NCBI GenBank assembly: GCA_017302165.1
Contig: JAFLCW010000003.1
Span: 124,001-188,000, forward strand
DNA length: 64,000 bases
From: Alphaproteobacteria bacterium
Lineage (GTDB): Bacteria; Pseudomonadota; Alphaproteobacteria; Micavibrionales; Micavibrionaceae
Direction: 5' to 3'
Both the position numbers and the translations under genes were made by a program. Shown here piece after piece: positions 46,630 to 55,266 of the stretch. Numbering within the stretch: position 1 is the stretch's first letter; each line of letters begins with the position of its first letter. The notes beneath the pieces were generated by a model. The model saw only the letters and a program-made list of their open reading frames with translations. It ran no database searches and had not been told where the DNA came from.

Positions 46630-47034
46630 CTAATCTTGATATTTGCGCGTATTGCTTGTGGGGCCTCTGCCGTCTGATCGTTTGGGTTCACGGCGAAATG
46701 ATCCTTTGATCTCAACTGGCTTCTCATCACTCTCAAATAGTCTCACCTCGGGTTTATGCTTTGCCTGACCAGCATAAGTGGGAAATTTTTTCTCTTCGAC
46801 CATAAATTTGTAAGACTGTTTGCGCTTGATATCAAAGGTCTCTTCGATCGGCATATCAATTTCTAAGGTTCGGCGTTGACCCTTTTTTTCTTCAATTTCA
46901 ATACGTTTATGGCCGCCCATGGGTGCCGCCCGCATTTCAGTGACTCGGCCAATCAGCTCCTGCTTACTCCCCTTTTCACCTTCAAAGCTAAATCGTTCAG
47001 GCTTATCTGAATGAGGTTGACCAAATTGGGGCAT
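46630..47034 (-). CDS. Small charged protein of unknown function, CtrA-box controlled
   Basis: The 134-residue hydrophilic protein is not recognised. It has a beta-rich middle (KQELIGRVTEMRAAP, HKRIEIEEKKGQRRTLEID) and a disordered Arg/Lys-rich C-terminus. It has no signal or membrane segment. AAGGAG is placed ten bases before the ATG. A perfect CtrA-type box begins 28 bases upstream, so cell-cycle or motility-linked expression is inferred. Confidence 0.6.
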   Translation of the reverse strand: MPQFGQPHSDKPERFSFEGEKGSKQELIGRVTEMRAAPMGGHKRIEIEEKKGQRRTLEIDMPIEETFDIKRKQSYKFMVEEKKFPTYAGQAKHKPEVRLFESDEKPVEIKGSFRREPKRSDGRGPTSNTRKYQD

Positions 47035-47061
47035 ATTTAAAAAACTCCTTACTTTTAAAGT

Positions 47062-47076
47062 TTAACAAAAAGTTAA
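47062..47076 (-). promoter_or_regulatory. CtrA-type box
   Basis: TTAA-CAAAAAG-TTAA matches TTAA-N7-TTAA exactly. On the minus strand it reads TTAA-N7-TTAAAC, 28 bases before the start of the gene at 46630-47034. Confidence 0.55.
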
Positions 47077-47098
47077 GATCTCACGCAAATTTACAAAA

Positions 47099-47127
47099 AA
47101 ACCCGCCATAAAGACGGGTTTTTTTAA
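47099..47127 (-). terminator. Terminator after EF-hand gene
   Basis: AAACCCG and CGGGTTT form a short stem flanked by T runs on both strands, directly downstream of the minus-strand EF-hand gene. Confidence 0.65.
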
Positions 47128-47143
47128 CCTTATGACACGCCGT

Positions 47144-47476
47144 TTATTCAACAGGCGGAGTTTGAACAGCCTTTTTTTCCTTTATTTCCTCGCGTTTTTC
47201 CTTCATGGCTTCACGACGATCTTTCATCTTTTCTTTCCATTGGGCGCGGTGCGTATCAGATTCGGCCTTAGTAATTTTTCCATCGCCATCTTTGTCAATT
47301 TCAGAAAACTTGGTTTTGGCGTGATTTAAAAATTCTTCCTGAGTTACAACGCCGTCATTATTGGCATCATTCTTGGCAAAAATACCTTTGGAATCTTTAT
47401 CATCCGAAGATTCGGCCAAAGCTGGATAAGCCGATACAGCAACCAATGCTGTTGCTAATAGAAGATGTTTTTTCAT
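47144..47476 (-). CDS. Secreted EF-hand calcium-binding protein
   Basis: The 110-residue protein has a signal peptide (LLLATALVAVSAYPALA) and two EF-hand loops: DANNDGVVTQEE and DKDGDGKITKAE, both with intact Ca-coordinating positions. The rest is Lys/Glu-rich helix. It is a probable periplasmic calcium sensor or buffer with no known partner. Confidence 0.85.
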   Translation of the reverse strand: MKKHLLLATALVAVSAYPALAESSDDKDSKGIFAKNDANNDGVVTQEEFLNHAKTKFSEIDKDGDGKITKAESDTHRAQWKEKMKDRREAMKEKREEIKEKKAVQTPPVE

Positions 47477-47604
47477 GTTTGTTTTCCTTTCAAATTAAAA
47501 AATCATAAAGTTACAAAATAAATATCATTTAAAATTATGTCAGTCTGTTTACTGATGTATGGTCATTATAAGACAAATTCAGGCAAAATTAAGTCCTATC
47601 CATC

Positions 47605-48648
47605 TTAGACATCAAAAATCCGGCGCGCCGAAGACCGCAAGCCCACAATCATATAAATCATCACACCGACACACCATCCTGCAAACAATATATATTCCGG
47701 AACGCCCACGATAAAAGAGAGCCCTATCATCGCACAAAGGCCGACTGACAACATAACCAGTAATGAAGTTACACCTACGGAAAAACCACGATCCAGAAAG
47801 CGATGATGAAGATGGTTTCGATCTGCCGAAAACGGGTGGCGTTTATGCCGTATTCTTAAGAAAAATAACATCAAGGCATCAATCACCGGCACGGCTAGCA
47901 GCCAAATAGCACTGACGGGCGGAAAAGCATGAGGAATTGTGTGAGTCATCTGTATACAAAACCACCCCAGAATCAACCCCAGCGTGAGTGAACCTGAATC
48001 CCCTAAAAAAACTGCGGCTTTTTCCCGCCAAGGATGGCGCATATTAAAATAAAGAAAAACTATCAACGGCACCAACAGGCATAACAACCCTATGGCGGAA
48101 GCACCAGCATAGGTCACCACACAGATAAAAGATATTAAGATAACAAACGTCACACCCCCAGCCAGCCCATCCAGCCCATCCATCATATTCAAGGCATTCA
48201 TCATCATCACAAGACAGGCAATCGTAAAGGGGACTGCCGCCCATCCTAAATAAATGTCCCCCGTGCCCAAAATATTGCCCAGGGTATCAATACTGCTCTC
48301 CCCGGCCAGTACGACCAAACCCGCCACAAAAATTTGAATGGCAAATTTTAAGCCGGCACGCATATTTATCCGGTCATCCATAACGCCCATCAAAAGAAGA
48401 ATGACGATTCCCGCAAGTAATGCCCAATCCTGAAGGGCATTCGTCTGCAAAAGTAAATAAAGAACCATGAACATAGGAATAATCACAAGGCCGCCAATTG
48501 GTGGGACAGCGCCTTGATGTTGTTTTCGCCCACCAGGACGGTCAATAAACCGAAACTTCAGCGCCCACTTACGCCCTAGCATAAAAGCCAAGAACGTGAA
48601 GGCGCCGCCGGCACATAAAATTAAAATCTGTGAAATAGAAATAGACAT
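47605..48648 (-). CDS. WecA/MraY-like polyprenyl-phosphate sugar-1-P transferase
   Basis: From the ATG at 48648 the protein is 347 residues with about ten membrane segments. Signature motifs are NALNMMDGLDGLAGG (Asp-Asp catalytic region), FLGDSGSLTLG and RNHLHHRFLDRGF (His-rich loop). This family starts O-antigen, exopolysaccharide or teichoic-acid chains by moving GlcNAc-1-P or a related sugar-phosphate onto undecaprenyl phosphate. It fits the polysaccharide genes at 51 and 58-64 kb. Confidence 0.9.
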   Translation of the reverse strand: MSISISQILILCAGGAFTFLAFMLGRKWALKFRFIDRPGGRKQHQGAVPPIGGLVIIPMFMVLYLLLQTNALQDWALLAGIVILLLMGVMDDRINMRAGLKFAIQIFVAGLVVLAGESSIDTLGNILGTGDIYLGWAAVPFTIACLVMMMNALNMMDGLDGLAGGVTFVILISFICVVTYAGASAIGLLCLLVPLIVFLYFNMRHPWREKAAVFLGDSGSLTLGLILGWFCIQMTHTIPHAFPPVSAIWLLAVPVIDALMLFFLRIRHKRHPFSADRNHLHHRFLDRGFSVGVTSLLVMLSVGLCAMIGLSFIVGVPEYILFAGWCVGVMIYMIVGLRSSARRIFDV

Positions 48649-48710
48649 GATTGGGCGAAGCATGACACAAGCCGCCCCGGTGATCAATCAATCTGCATAC
48701 AGAAAAAGGA

Positions 48711-48881
48711 TTAGCGGTTTAATGCCTCAGGTAGTTCATCATATAATAAATTATAAACATCATCCCCAAAGGCGAATACAGACGCCGCAATGGCAACGGC
48801 AATTCCAGCGGCAATCAAGCCATATTCAATGGCTGTGGCTCCCTTTTGACTTAAACACCATAGACCTATGGTTTGGAACAT
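48711..48881 (-). CDS. Second Flp-type pilin (orphan)
   Basis: The 56-residue prepilin is too short for usual cut-offs. Its leader MFQTIGLWCLSQKG is followed by ATAIEYGLIAAGIAVAI, matching the tad-locus pilin almost exactly around the cleavage site, with an acidic tail (DDVYNLLYDELPEALNR). AAAGG precedes the ATG. It lies about 27 kb from the tad operon, with no CtrA-type box in its upstream gap, so it may be a minor or conditional pilin. Confidence 0.88.
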   Translation of the reverse strand: MFQTIGLWCLSQKGATAIEYGLIAAGIAVAIAASVFAFGDDVYNLLYDELPEALNR

Positions 48882-48975
48882 AGGGAGCCTTTCTTTAAAA
48901 AAATGCCCTTACATTTTATTATACCATAAAGGCGGGTTCATATTTCGTTTATTTTCGATCAAATTTGAAACGATC

Positions 48976-50700
48976 TTAAGAGCGGCTGAGAAAACGGCCG
49001 GGGGATAGCGCCAACGCGGTGTCCGACGGCAAACAAACCACGCCGCCCCGCACAAGGTCGGCCAAATAATGCGCCCCCGCCAAGGTTGAAATTAATCCAT
49101 GCGAGCCATGCGCCAACGACAGATAAACGTTATCGTCTTTCTTCCCGATCATCGGAAATCGGTCACGTGACGAACATCTAAGCGCCGCGCGCGCATTTTT
49201 GGGTTTAAATTCCCCCAACGACGGCACCGCCTGATTCAATTTGGTAATATTGTCCATATCATCTTCAGACATGACAACGGTATGAGAAAGCCATCTTTGA
49301 AAACTGGAACCAATCACATGCTCTCCCTCATGCGCAGAAGATATATATCCCCCATAACATAAATTAGTGCGGAGATTGGCACTCACTTCATTTGGCTGTA
49401 CATACGTGATTTGCCCCCGGACCGTATGAATTGGTAGATCAGGATAGATATCCAGCGCGTCAATCGCCTGACATAAAATGATGATATCGGCGTCTATAGA
49501 GCGAATATCTTTAACCGGACTTGATATCCGAACATCAATTTCCTGCGTATAAAAATGGCACAAATCATGCGGAGAAATCGACCCAGCATCGGGTAAATAT
49601 AAGGCACTATGATTCAGCCTTACCCCAGATATTTCCGAAGATTCTTCAGGGGTTAATAAAGTCATATGATCCGTATGCCAATGCCAGTGATCAACCGTGC
49701 GGGAAAGTTTTTTTTGCTTTTCCGTATCATTTAACAAATGAAGCGTCCCAGAAACTTGAGCCTTTTCATCAGAAAACAGGCAAGCCATACGTGTCATCAA
49801 AGCAAAAGCACTGGTATAAAAATCTGACGACGGATCGCGGAATGCACTGAATCGGGGATTATATAACCCCCGTCTATTCCCTGACGCGCCAGAGGCCACC
49901 TGCGCTGATTGTTCATAAATTGTGGGTGAGGCACCATATTGCCGGAGCGCATAGGCACACGCAGATCCTGCTAAGCCTGCCCCGATGATAGCGATTTTTT
50001 TGGAGCCCAGAGGTTCAGGGCGGCGATTCCCCTGCCCCGTATACAAACCGCGCATCATCTCGCGCTTAAATCCAAAACCTTTTGTCTTTTCAACATGAAA
50101 TCCGGCCTGTTCAAGCCCCCGGCGTACATGCCCGGCGGCGGTAAACGTGGCAAAACTTGTGCAAGAGGCAGATAGACGCGCCATATGTTGAAACACGTGA
50201 TCCGTCCACATATCCGGGTTCTTAGCCGGGGTAAACCCATCCAGAAACCAAGCATCCACATGCGCGTTAAGACGCGGCATAGCCCATGACACATCTTCAA
50301 AAATCAATGTCAACGCCACGCGCTGATCAAAAACCAAACGATGAAAGCCGGGAACACGCAGAGGATATTGCGCGCATAACATATCTATTTCTCGTCCGAT
50401 ATGTCCCCGCCACGGCATGAGATATCGTGCAATGTCCTGTGCCGTTAAGGGATATTTCTCAATCGAGACAAAATCTAAAAACGCCCCGGGTTTTGCCGTA
50501 TCCTGAAAAGACTTCCAGCAGGTTAAAAAATTAAGCCCTGTCCCGAACCCTGTTTCGGCGACCGTGAATTGATCTACCTCTTGCCAGCGATGGGGCAAAT
50601 TATTCCCAGTCATAAAAACATGCTGTGTTTCGGCCATACCGTCTTGCGCCGAAAAATATACGTCATCAAATTGTGCCGAACGCGGGGGAAGCTGAGTCAT
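48976..50700 (-). CDS. mnmC: Bifunctional tRNA-modification enzyme MnmC
   Basis: MnmC completes mnm5(s2)U34 of tRNA. Residues 1-230 are the SAM-dependent methyltransferase domain (FTVAETGFGTGLNFLTCWKSF in parts; DAWFLDGFTPAKNPDMW). Residues 240-574 are the FAD-dependent oxidoreductase domain (KIAIIGAGLAGSACAYAL). At 574 residues it is shorter than E. coli MnmC (about 668) but carries both domains. Confidence 0.93.
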   Translation of the reverse strand: MTQLPPRSAQFDDVYFSAQDGMAETQHVFMTGNNLPHRWQEVDQFTVAETGFGTGLNFLTCWKSFQDTAKPGAFLDFVSIEKYPLTAQDIARYLMPWRGHIGREIDMLCAQYPLRVPGFHRLVFDQRVALTLIFEDVSWAMPRLNAHVDAWFLDGFTPAKNPDMWTDHVFQHMARLSASCTSFATFTAAGHVRRGLEQAGFHVEKTKGFGFKREMMRGLYTGQGNRRPEPLGSKKIAIIGAGLAGSACAYALRQYGASPTIYEQSAQVASGASGNRRGLYNPRFSAFRDPSSDFYTSAFALMTRMACLFSDEKAQVSGTLHLLNDTEKQKKLSRTVDHWHWHTDHMTLLTPEESSEISGVRLNHSALYLPDAGSISPHDLCHFYTQEIDVRISSPVKDIRSIDADIIILCQAIDALDIYPDLPIHTVRGQITYVQPNEVSANLRTNLCYGGYISSAHEGEHVIGSSFQRWLSHTVVMSEDDMDNITKLNQAVPSLGEFKPKNARAALRCSSRDRFPMIGKKDDNVYLSLAHGSHGLISTLAGAHYLADLVRGGVVCLPSDTALALSPGRFLSRS

Positions 50701-50803
50701 TTGGCCATCATAGCGGGAATAAATATAAAATTCATCTGATCTTGCCTCTTTTCCTTTGGTCTGTAAGGTTTTAAGATCATCCGTATCTTTACGGAGCCCT
50801 TAG

Positions 50804-51178
50804 ATGAATAATCCCTTGGATGGAACCTATCTTGTTACCAGCACCACCAATTATGAGGGGCCGCTGGAGAAAAAAAGCGATGGCGTCACCGAAATTCGCG
50901 ATGGGATGACCAAACGGTATGATGATTATAATTGCCTATGGACGAGCCATTTTAAAATTTTGAGCGATACAGAGGTCGAAATGGTCTCTATCGCTGACCC
51001 CAAGGACGCGCATATTGATTTTCTCTTACGCCGCCCAGACGGAAGCCCCACCCGTGAACCTGTGACCTATACCACGCACCTGAAATTCGCGCGCAAGGGG
51101 GATAAAATCCAGATGTCCGGACAAATTCTGTACGGCGATGAAATTGTCTTTTTGACCTTGCGTAAGACTGGGGTTTAG
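50804..51178 (+). CDS. Hypothetical protein (lipocalin-like strand pattern)
   Basis: The 124-residue protein has no signal peptide. Alternating strands (GTYLVTSTTNYEG, HFKILSDTEVEMVSIADP, THLKFARKGDKIQMSGQI) suggest a small beta-barrel, but I recognise no family. It is eight bases before the glycosyltransferase and probably co-transcribed. GGAGC precedes the ATG. Confidence 0.6.
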   Translation: MNNPLDGTYLVTSTTNYEGPLEKKSDGVTEIRDGMTKRYDDYNCLWTSHFKILSDTEVEMVSIADPKDAHIDFLLRRPDGSPTREPVTYTTHLKFARKGDKIQMSGQILYGDEIVFLTLRKTGV

Positions 51179-51186
51179 ATTTTGTT

Positions 51187-52263
51187 ATGAAGGCAAACAA
51201 ACATAAGATTATTTTTGTTCTACCCTCTTTTTCTGCGGGTGGAGCCGAGCGCGTTTTAATTTCACTGATGAACGGACTTAACCGGGAAAAATTTTCACCT
51301 GAATTCATATGTTTAAAAAAAGGAGGTAGTTTACGCTCCTTGATTGCGCCGGATACTCCGGTACACGCCCCTTTTAACTTCCCGAAAGTCATGTTTTCCT
51401 TATCATATCTATGGTGGATGATCTGGCGTCTTCAACCCGACACTGTTATCTCCACTATGGCACATATGAATTTTGCATTGTTGATCGTTCGTTTTTTTCT
51501 ACCCAGGCGGATTAAATTTATCGTCCGCGAAGCGATCACGCCGTCTTATATGCGGGGGATGACCCGTTATCCTGCCTTGATTGAATGGCTCTACCGGGTT
51601 TTATATCCGTCTGCCGATATCGTGATCTGCCCCGCGCAACTGATTATTGATGAATTTAAGACGCTGACGGGTCTAAAGCCCAAGCGATTTCAGTTACTTT
51701 ACAACCCAGTGCAATTAGACCGTATTCGTGCCCACCTGCCGGCTTCGGCGCATAACCATATTCGTCATTTTATTTGCGCTGGACGACTACATCCTCAAAA
51801 AGGATACGCCCGGTTGATATCGGCCTTGGCAGATGCGGCTTTTGCCTTTGAATGGCGTCTTGATATCTGGGGGGACGGGGATGAACATGACGCCTTGCAG
51901 AAACTTATTCAGGAAAAGGGCTTAAATCATCGCGTCTTCCTGCGTGGTTTTACAAACCAGCCTTGGCCAGAGATGGCGCAGGCTGATGCGTTTTTACTGC
52001 CCTCGCTCTATGAGGGTCTGCCGAATGTGGCTCTGGAATCACTGGCCGTCGGGACGACCGTCATCGCGATGGAGAGTGCGGGCGGCATTGCCGAAATTGC
52101 CTCTGCCGTCAGCCCGGGACATGTCGTTGTGTGTCCACATATGAATGACTTCGTCTACGCTATGGCGCAAACCGTCAAAAAGAAAAACTATGGAGAAAAT
52201 CTGTTACCGCGGCGTTTTCATCCGGATCATGTCCTGAGCGAATTTGAGAAGATTCTAAATTAG
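51187..52263 (+). CDS. GT4-family glycosyltransferase
   Basis: The 358-residue GT-B enzyme opens IIFVLPSFSAGGAERVLISL and has the donor-site motifs FICAGRLHPQKGYARLI, DGDEHDAL, FLLPSLYEGLPNVALESLAVG (E-x7-E) and the terminal ESAGGIAEI. These match EPS/LPS glycosyltransferases that add hexoses. Its stop overlaps the convergent small gene by four bases. Confidence 0.88.
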   Translation: MKANKHKIIFVLPSFSAGGAERVLISLMNGLNREKFSPEFICLKKGGSLRSLIAPDTPVHAPFNFPKVMFSLSYLWWMIWRLQPDTVISTMAHMNFALLIVRFFLPRRIKFIVREAITPSYMRGMTRYPALIEWLYRVLYPSADIVICPAQLIIDEFKTLTGLKPKRFQLLYNPVQLDRIRAHLPASAHNHIRHFICAGRLHPQKGYARLISALADAAFAFEWRLDIWGDGDEHDALQKLIQEKGLNHRVFLRGFTNQPWPEMAQADAFLLPSLYEGLPNVALESLAVGTTVIAMESAGGIAEIASAVSPGHVVVCPHMNDFVYAMAQTVKKKNYGENLLPRRFHPDHVLSEFEKILN

Positions 52264-52469
52264 GCAGGCATCATAGGTGCCCACGAAGCTTTAGGTATCT
52301 CGGGCTGTGACATCGTAGGACTTGCCGCCCCCGGCACCGGATCTTGTGGAACCCTATTTAACGGATATCCCATACGTGACATGATCTCAGGACACACGCC
52401 TTCTTGTCCGGAGCACACAACATCTCGGGGCTTTATCTCTAATAGGGGGGTGCCAATTGGATATGTCAT
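52260..52469 (-). CDS. Small Cys/Pro-rich hypothetical protein
   Basis: From ATG 52469 this is 69 residues, Pro-rich, with two Cys (VVCSGQEGVCPE). It is ATGA-coupled to the stop of the preceding 95-residue gene. No family recognised. A longer frame to 52541 would overlap the upstream gene more and lacks a site. Confidence 0.45.
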   Translation of the reverse strand: MTYPIGTPLLEIKPRDVVCSGQEGVCPEIMSRMGYPLNRVPQDPVPGAASPTMSQPEIPKASWAPMMPA

Positions 52470-52753
52470 GAGTGATCCCCTCTTAATTCGACATAGGCTA
52501 GGGCTGTAATACAATCCGGAAAAGGCTCGCCAGCCGGACATTCCACTACCCCCACCTGCGAGGCATCGGATAGTCGTTTAAATACTTCAGCACATCGAAA
52601 CGAAAAATGCGCGATAGGTTCATGTCCGGCACGGAATTTAACATCGCGTGGGCTAATAGACACGGTATAGGTTTCTGCTGGCGGCAGTTTAACGGGCACA
52701 ACAATCGTTACACCGTGGTTTTCACCCAATAAAAAATCACATTCCGTGAACAC
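52466..52753 (-). CDS. Small hypothetical protein
   Basis: The 95-residue product starts at GTG 52753, with AAAGG about 11 bases upstream. It has three Cys, a beta-strand-like core (GVTIVVPVKLPPAETYTVSI) and no signal peptide. It is coupled to the gene at 52260-52469. Not recognised; both are short and could be lineage-specific. Confidence 0.45.
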   Translation of the reverse strand: MFTECDFLLGENHGVTIVVPVKLPPAETYTVSISPRDVKFRAGHEPIAHFSFRCAEVFKRLSDASQVGVVECPAGEPFPDCITALAYVELRGDHS

Positions 52754-52816
52754 GAAAATAATGCCTTTCCCCAGATCTCTAGGGTAAAGGTAAAAGATTA
52801 AGATTTCTCAAAAAGG

Positions 52817-53707
52817 CTATTTCCCCTGCTTTTTGAAAGTCTTAAACGGCCATATCAATTGCTGAAGGAACGGGGCGGGCATGGGTTCGGGAATGCCGAT
52901 ATCAATGGGGGGACGCCGGGTTTCATCCCGGAAATACGTGCCAAATATCTGATCCCACAACACCAGATTTTCGCCATAGTTTTTGTTGCCCTCACGCAAA
53001 TCCTGACTATGGTGCCAGCGGTGAAGCTCTGGCGTATTGAATGCCCGCGAGATCACCCCAAAGCGCATCTCCACATTGCAATGGGTTAACACGCCGATAA
53101 AGGCCGTGACCGCCGACACCCAGACAACCACTTCGACGGGTGCCCCCAGCAATATCAGAATGGTCATCGCTGATAAAACCCCGGTCAAAGAATCCACGAA
53201 ATGAAACCGCCCGGTATTGACCACCCAGAGGCGGGTAACGGAATGATGAATCGCGTGAAAGCGCCATAACGGATACCATTCATGCGCCAGACGGTGTTTC
53301 CAGTACAACATGAATTCAGCCGCCATCAGGCCCAACATCACCTGCCCCCAGAGAGGCCATGTCCTTGGCCACAGGCCGCCGTCGGATGCTTCTGACATTG
53401 GGGTCAGCAGATGGGTGAGTCCAACCACGCCGGCAAAACTGACCAGACCTTGAACAAACCCTTTATTGAGAATCGTATGGGCAATATTCGCCCCAGTTTG
53501 GCCATCCGGCTCATTCCATACCCTTTCATGGGGCATCAATCGTTCCAGCACCAACAGAGAAATAATCACCAGCGCATAAGCCATGTTAAAGAAGAGAATT
53601 TCTTGTCCCTTGGCAAACCCTATCGCCGTGATCGTAATGCCCAGACCCAACAAAAAGGGCCATAACAGGTAGGATAGATAATAACGCAAACGGGGAAATA
53701 ACGTCAT
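52817..53707 (-). CDS. Sterol desaturase / fatty-acid hydroxylase family protein
   Basis: The 296-residue membrane di-iron enzyme has about six hydrophobic segments and the His clusters HRLAHEWYPLWRFHAIHH and HRWHH that bind iron. Family members hydroxylate or desaturate sterols, fatty acids or carotenoids. Bacterial substrate unknown. Confidence 0.85.
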   Translation of the reverse strand: MTLFPRLRYYLSYLLWPFLLGLGITITAIGFAKGQEILFFNMAYALVIISLLVLERLMPHERVWNEPDGQTGANIAHTILNKGFVQGLVSFAGVVGLTHLLTPMSEASDGGLWPRTWPLWGQVMLGLMAAEFMLYWKHRLAHEWYPLWRFHAIHHSVTRLWVVNTGRFHFVDSLTGVLSAMTILILLGAPVEVVVWVSAVTAFIGVLTHCNVEMRFGVISRAFNTPELHRWHHSQDLREGNKNYGENLVLWDQIFGTYFRDETRRPPIDIGIPEPMPAPFLQQLIWPFKTFKKQGK

Positions 53708-53841
53708 GGAACAACCCTAAATCCTCAACATAAGGTCATCAAGGGGAAATCTCTCCTACACTTGTATTCATTCATATAACCTTAAGTTGTATCCGGCACC
53801 CTATGATATAAAGGTCATGAAAGATATCCTAAAGGACGGTT

Positions 53842-54162
53842 ATGATGCGCGTCACTTTCTGTAATAGACTTAACATTGAAGAACGCCCCCATATTGCCCC
53901 GCGGATACATTACACACATTCCCGGCGGCTGAATCTCAAAATCTTTATTGATTACCAACCTAGCAAAATATCAAATCCTCAGAAAAAGCAGGATGTGGAC
54001 TGGCGCATTAACCTTGAGGGCGACAGTGCCACGGTGTCCCATATGCGCGAGATTATCGTCAGTGAAATCATTACCTATCTCCGGCAACGCGTACGATCAG
54101 GTTTTAAGGCTCTCAGTTTCATGGATATATTGGCCTTAGCCGATATGCGAAGCATTCATTAA
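53842..54162 (+). CDS. Hypothetical protein
   Basis: The 106-residue protein is basic and His-rich at the N-terminus and helical at the C-terminus (MREIIVSEIITYLRQRV). AAAGGA sits five bases before the ATG. It is nine bases upstream of the CBS-domain gene and probably co-transcribed. No family recognised. Confidence 0.5.
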   Translation: MMRVTFCNRLNIEERPHIAPRIHYTHSRRLNLKIFIDYQPSKISNPQKKQDVDWRINLEGDSATVSHMREIIVSEIITYLRQRVRSGFKALSFMDILALADMRSIH

Positions 54163-54171
54163 GGCTCGGTG

Positions 54172-54567
54172 ATGTCACGCTCCCTGAACTCCATTTTTGA
54201 TATGAAAATACCTGCGTCTTTTGTCCTGATGGACATGCCGGTCAAAGACGTGATCATCCAGATGGAAAGCACCGGCGCCCGAAGCCTGCTCGTCAGGGAT
54301 GTCACAGGCAATGGGGTGGGGATAATTTCAGAACATGACCTTGTTAAGGCTTTCGCAACTTATGGCGACTCAATTAAAAATGAACGTGTTGCGAGTTTCA
54401 TGACCCTTGATCTGGTCGTCACAGAAGAAACAGCGGATATCGACTTTGTCATCAAATTGATGGCTGAACATAATATCCGCCATATGCCCGTCATATCAAA
54501 CGCGGGTCGTGTCATTTCCTTTCTTTCTGTGCTTCAGATCTTAATGGCCAAAATTGCAACGCCCTAA
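54172..54567 (+). CDS. Stand-alone CBS-domain protein
   Basis: The ATG at 54172 is preferred over a GTG one codon earlier because AAGG is seven bases upstream. The 131-residue product has two CBS motifs (SLLVRDVTGNGVGIISEHDLVKA in part; IRHMPVISNAGRVISFLSVLQI). Such proteins bind adenosine nucleotides and regulate partners. It is ligand-binding only, with no attached effector. Confidence 0.85.
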   Translation: MSRSLNSIFDMKIPASFVLMDMPVKDVIIQMESTGARSLLVRDVTGNGVGIISEHDLVKAFATYGDSIKNERVASFMTLDLVVTEETADIDFVIKLMAEHNIRHMPVISNAGRVISFLSVLQILMAKIATP

Positions 54568-54599
54568 AGCATGTGTTGAATGCTGGACGGCTTGAATTC

Positions 54600-54616
54600 A
54601 TCTGGAAGTTCCAGAT
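54600..54616. promoter_or_regulatory. Perfect inverted repeat, possible operator or stem
   Basis: ATCTGGAA-G-TTCCAGAT is an 8-1-8 palindrome in the gap between the CBS gene and the gene at 54687. It could be an operator or the stem of a weak terminator; no T run follows. Confidence 0.35.
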
Positions 54617-54686
54617 TGATTTGGCGTTTGCTGTGCGTTAAGACGTATTTACTCCATATAACCCTGTATAAGGAATCGCAAAACCG

Positions 54687-55250
54687 ATGGATATAAGCGG
54701 TTATGCTTCGTTGATCTCACGGCAAACACGTGCTCAGGGCGCGCCGATATCGCTTACCGCGCGTTTGCCCGCAGACGATAAAAACGCACAGCGCCCGAAT
54801 ACATCATCAGATACGACCTCGCTTTCCCGTGATGTGGTAGTTCGGGATGCCGTCTCCCGCGCGGGTGCAGGGCAGACACGCCTGATCTCTGAAACGATTG
54901 AGACCCGGCCTCAGGGCTTTCGCAAAACACAGACATTCGAACGCCCGGATGGCCGCACCTTCACCCGCATCGAAGACCTGGCCGTAACGGATAAAGGGGC
55001 ACGGCGGAGCCTCATTCAACAAAATGTCTCCGGGACGATCACCCGACTTGAGGATATCCTGGAACGTCAGGATGCGGGTACTTTTCGACGGACACAAATT
55101 TTTACCGATGAAACCGGCGAAACACAGGTTAACATCGACCCGAATGTTATTAGCCCTGATCCGTTTATCCTGTCGGGCGGAGCCGCATCCCGCCCGGACG
55201 GCAGGACAGATCGTACTTATCGGGGAAGTCAGCTTGATCTCACGGCTTAG
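54687..55250 (+). CDS. Hydrophilic repeat protein of unknown function
   Basis: The 187-residue protein is Arg/Thr/Asp-rich with no signal or membrane segment. A degenerate unit repeats: QGFRKTQTFERPDGRTFTRIEDL and DAGTFRRTQIFTDETGETQVNID (each quoted only as landmarks), plus ETIETR. The start MDISGYASLISRQTRAQGAP resembles N-termini of some flagellar/pilus-associated unstructured proteins, but that is weak. Function unknown. Confidence 0.5.
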   Translation: MDISGYASLISRQTRAQGAPISLTARLPADDKNAQRPNTSSDTTSLSRDVVVRDAVSRAGAGQTRLISETIETRPQGFRKTQTFERPDGRTFTRIEDLAVTDKGARRSLIQQNVSGTITRLEDILERQDAGTFRRTQIFTDETGETQVNIDPNVISPDPFILSGGAASRPDGRTDRTYRGSQLDLTA

Positions 55251-55266
55251 TCTGATATCCTAAGAC

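Noticed and set aside
48853-48870. ACCATAG-AC-CTATGGT palindrome as a regulatory site
   Set aside because: It lies inside the coding sequence of the second pilin and is probably chance.
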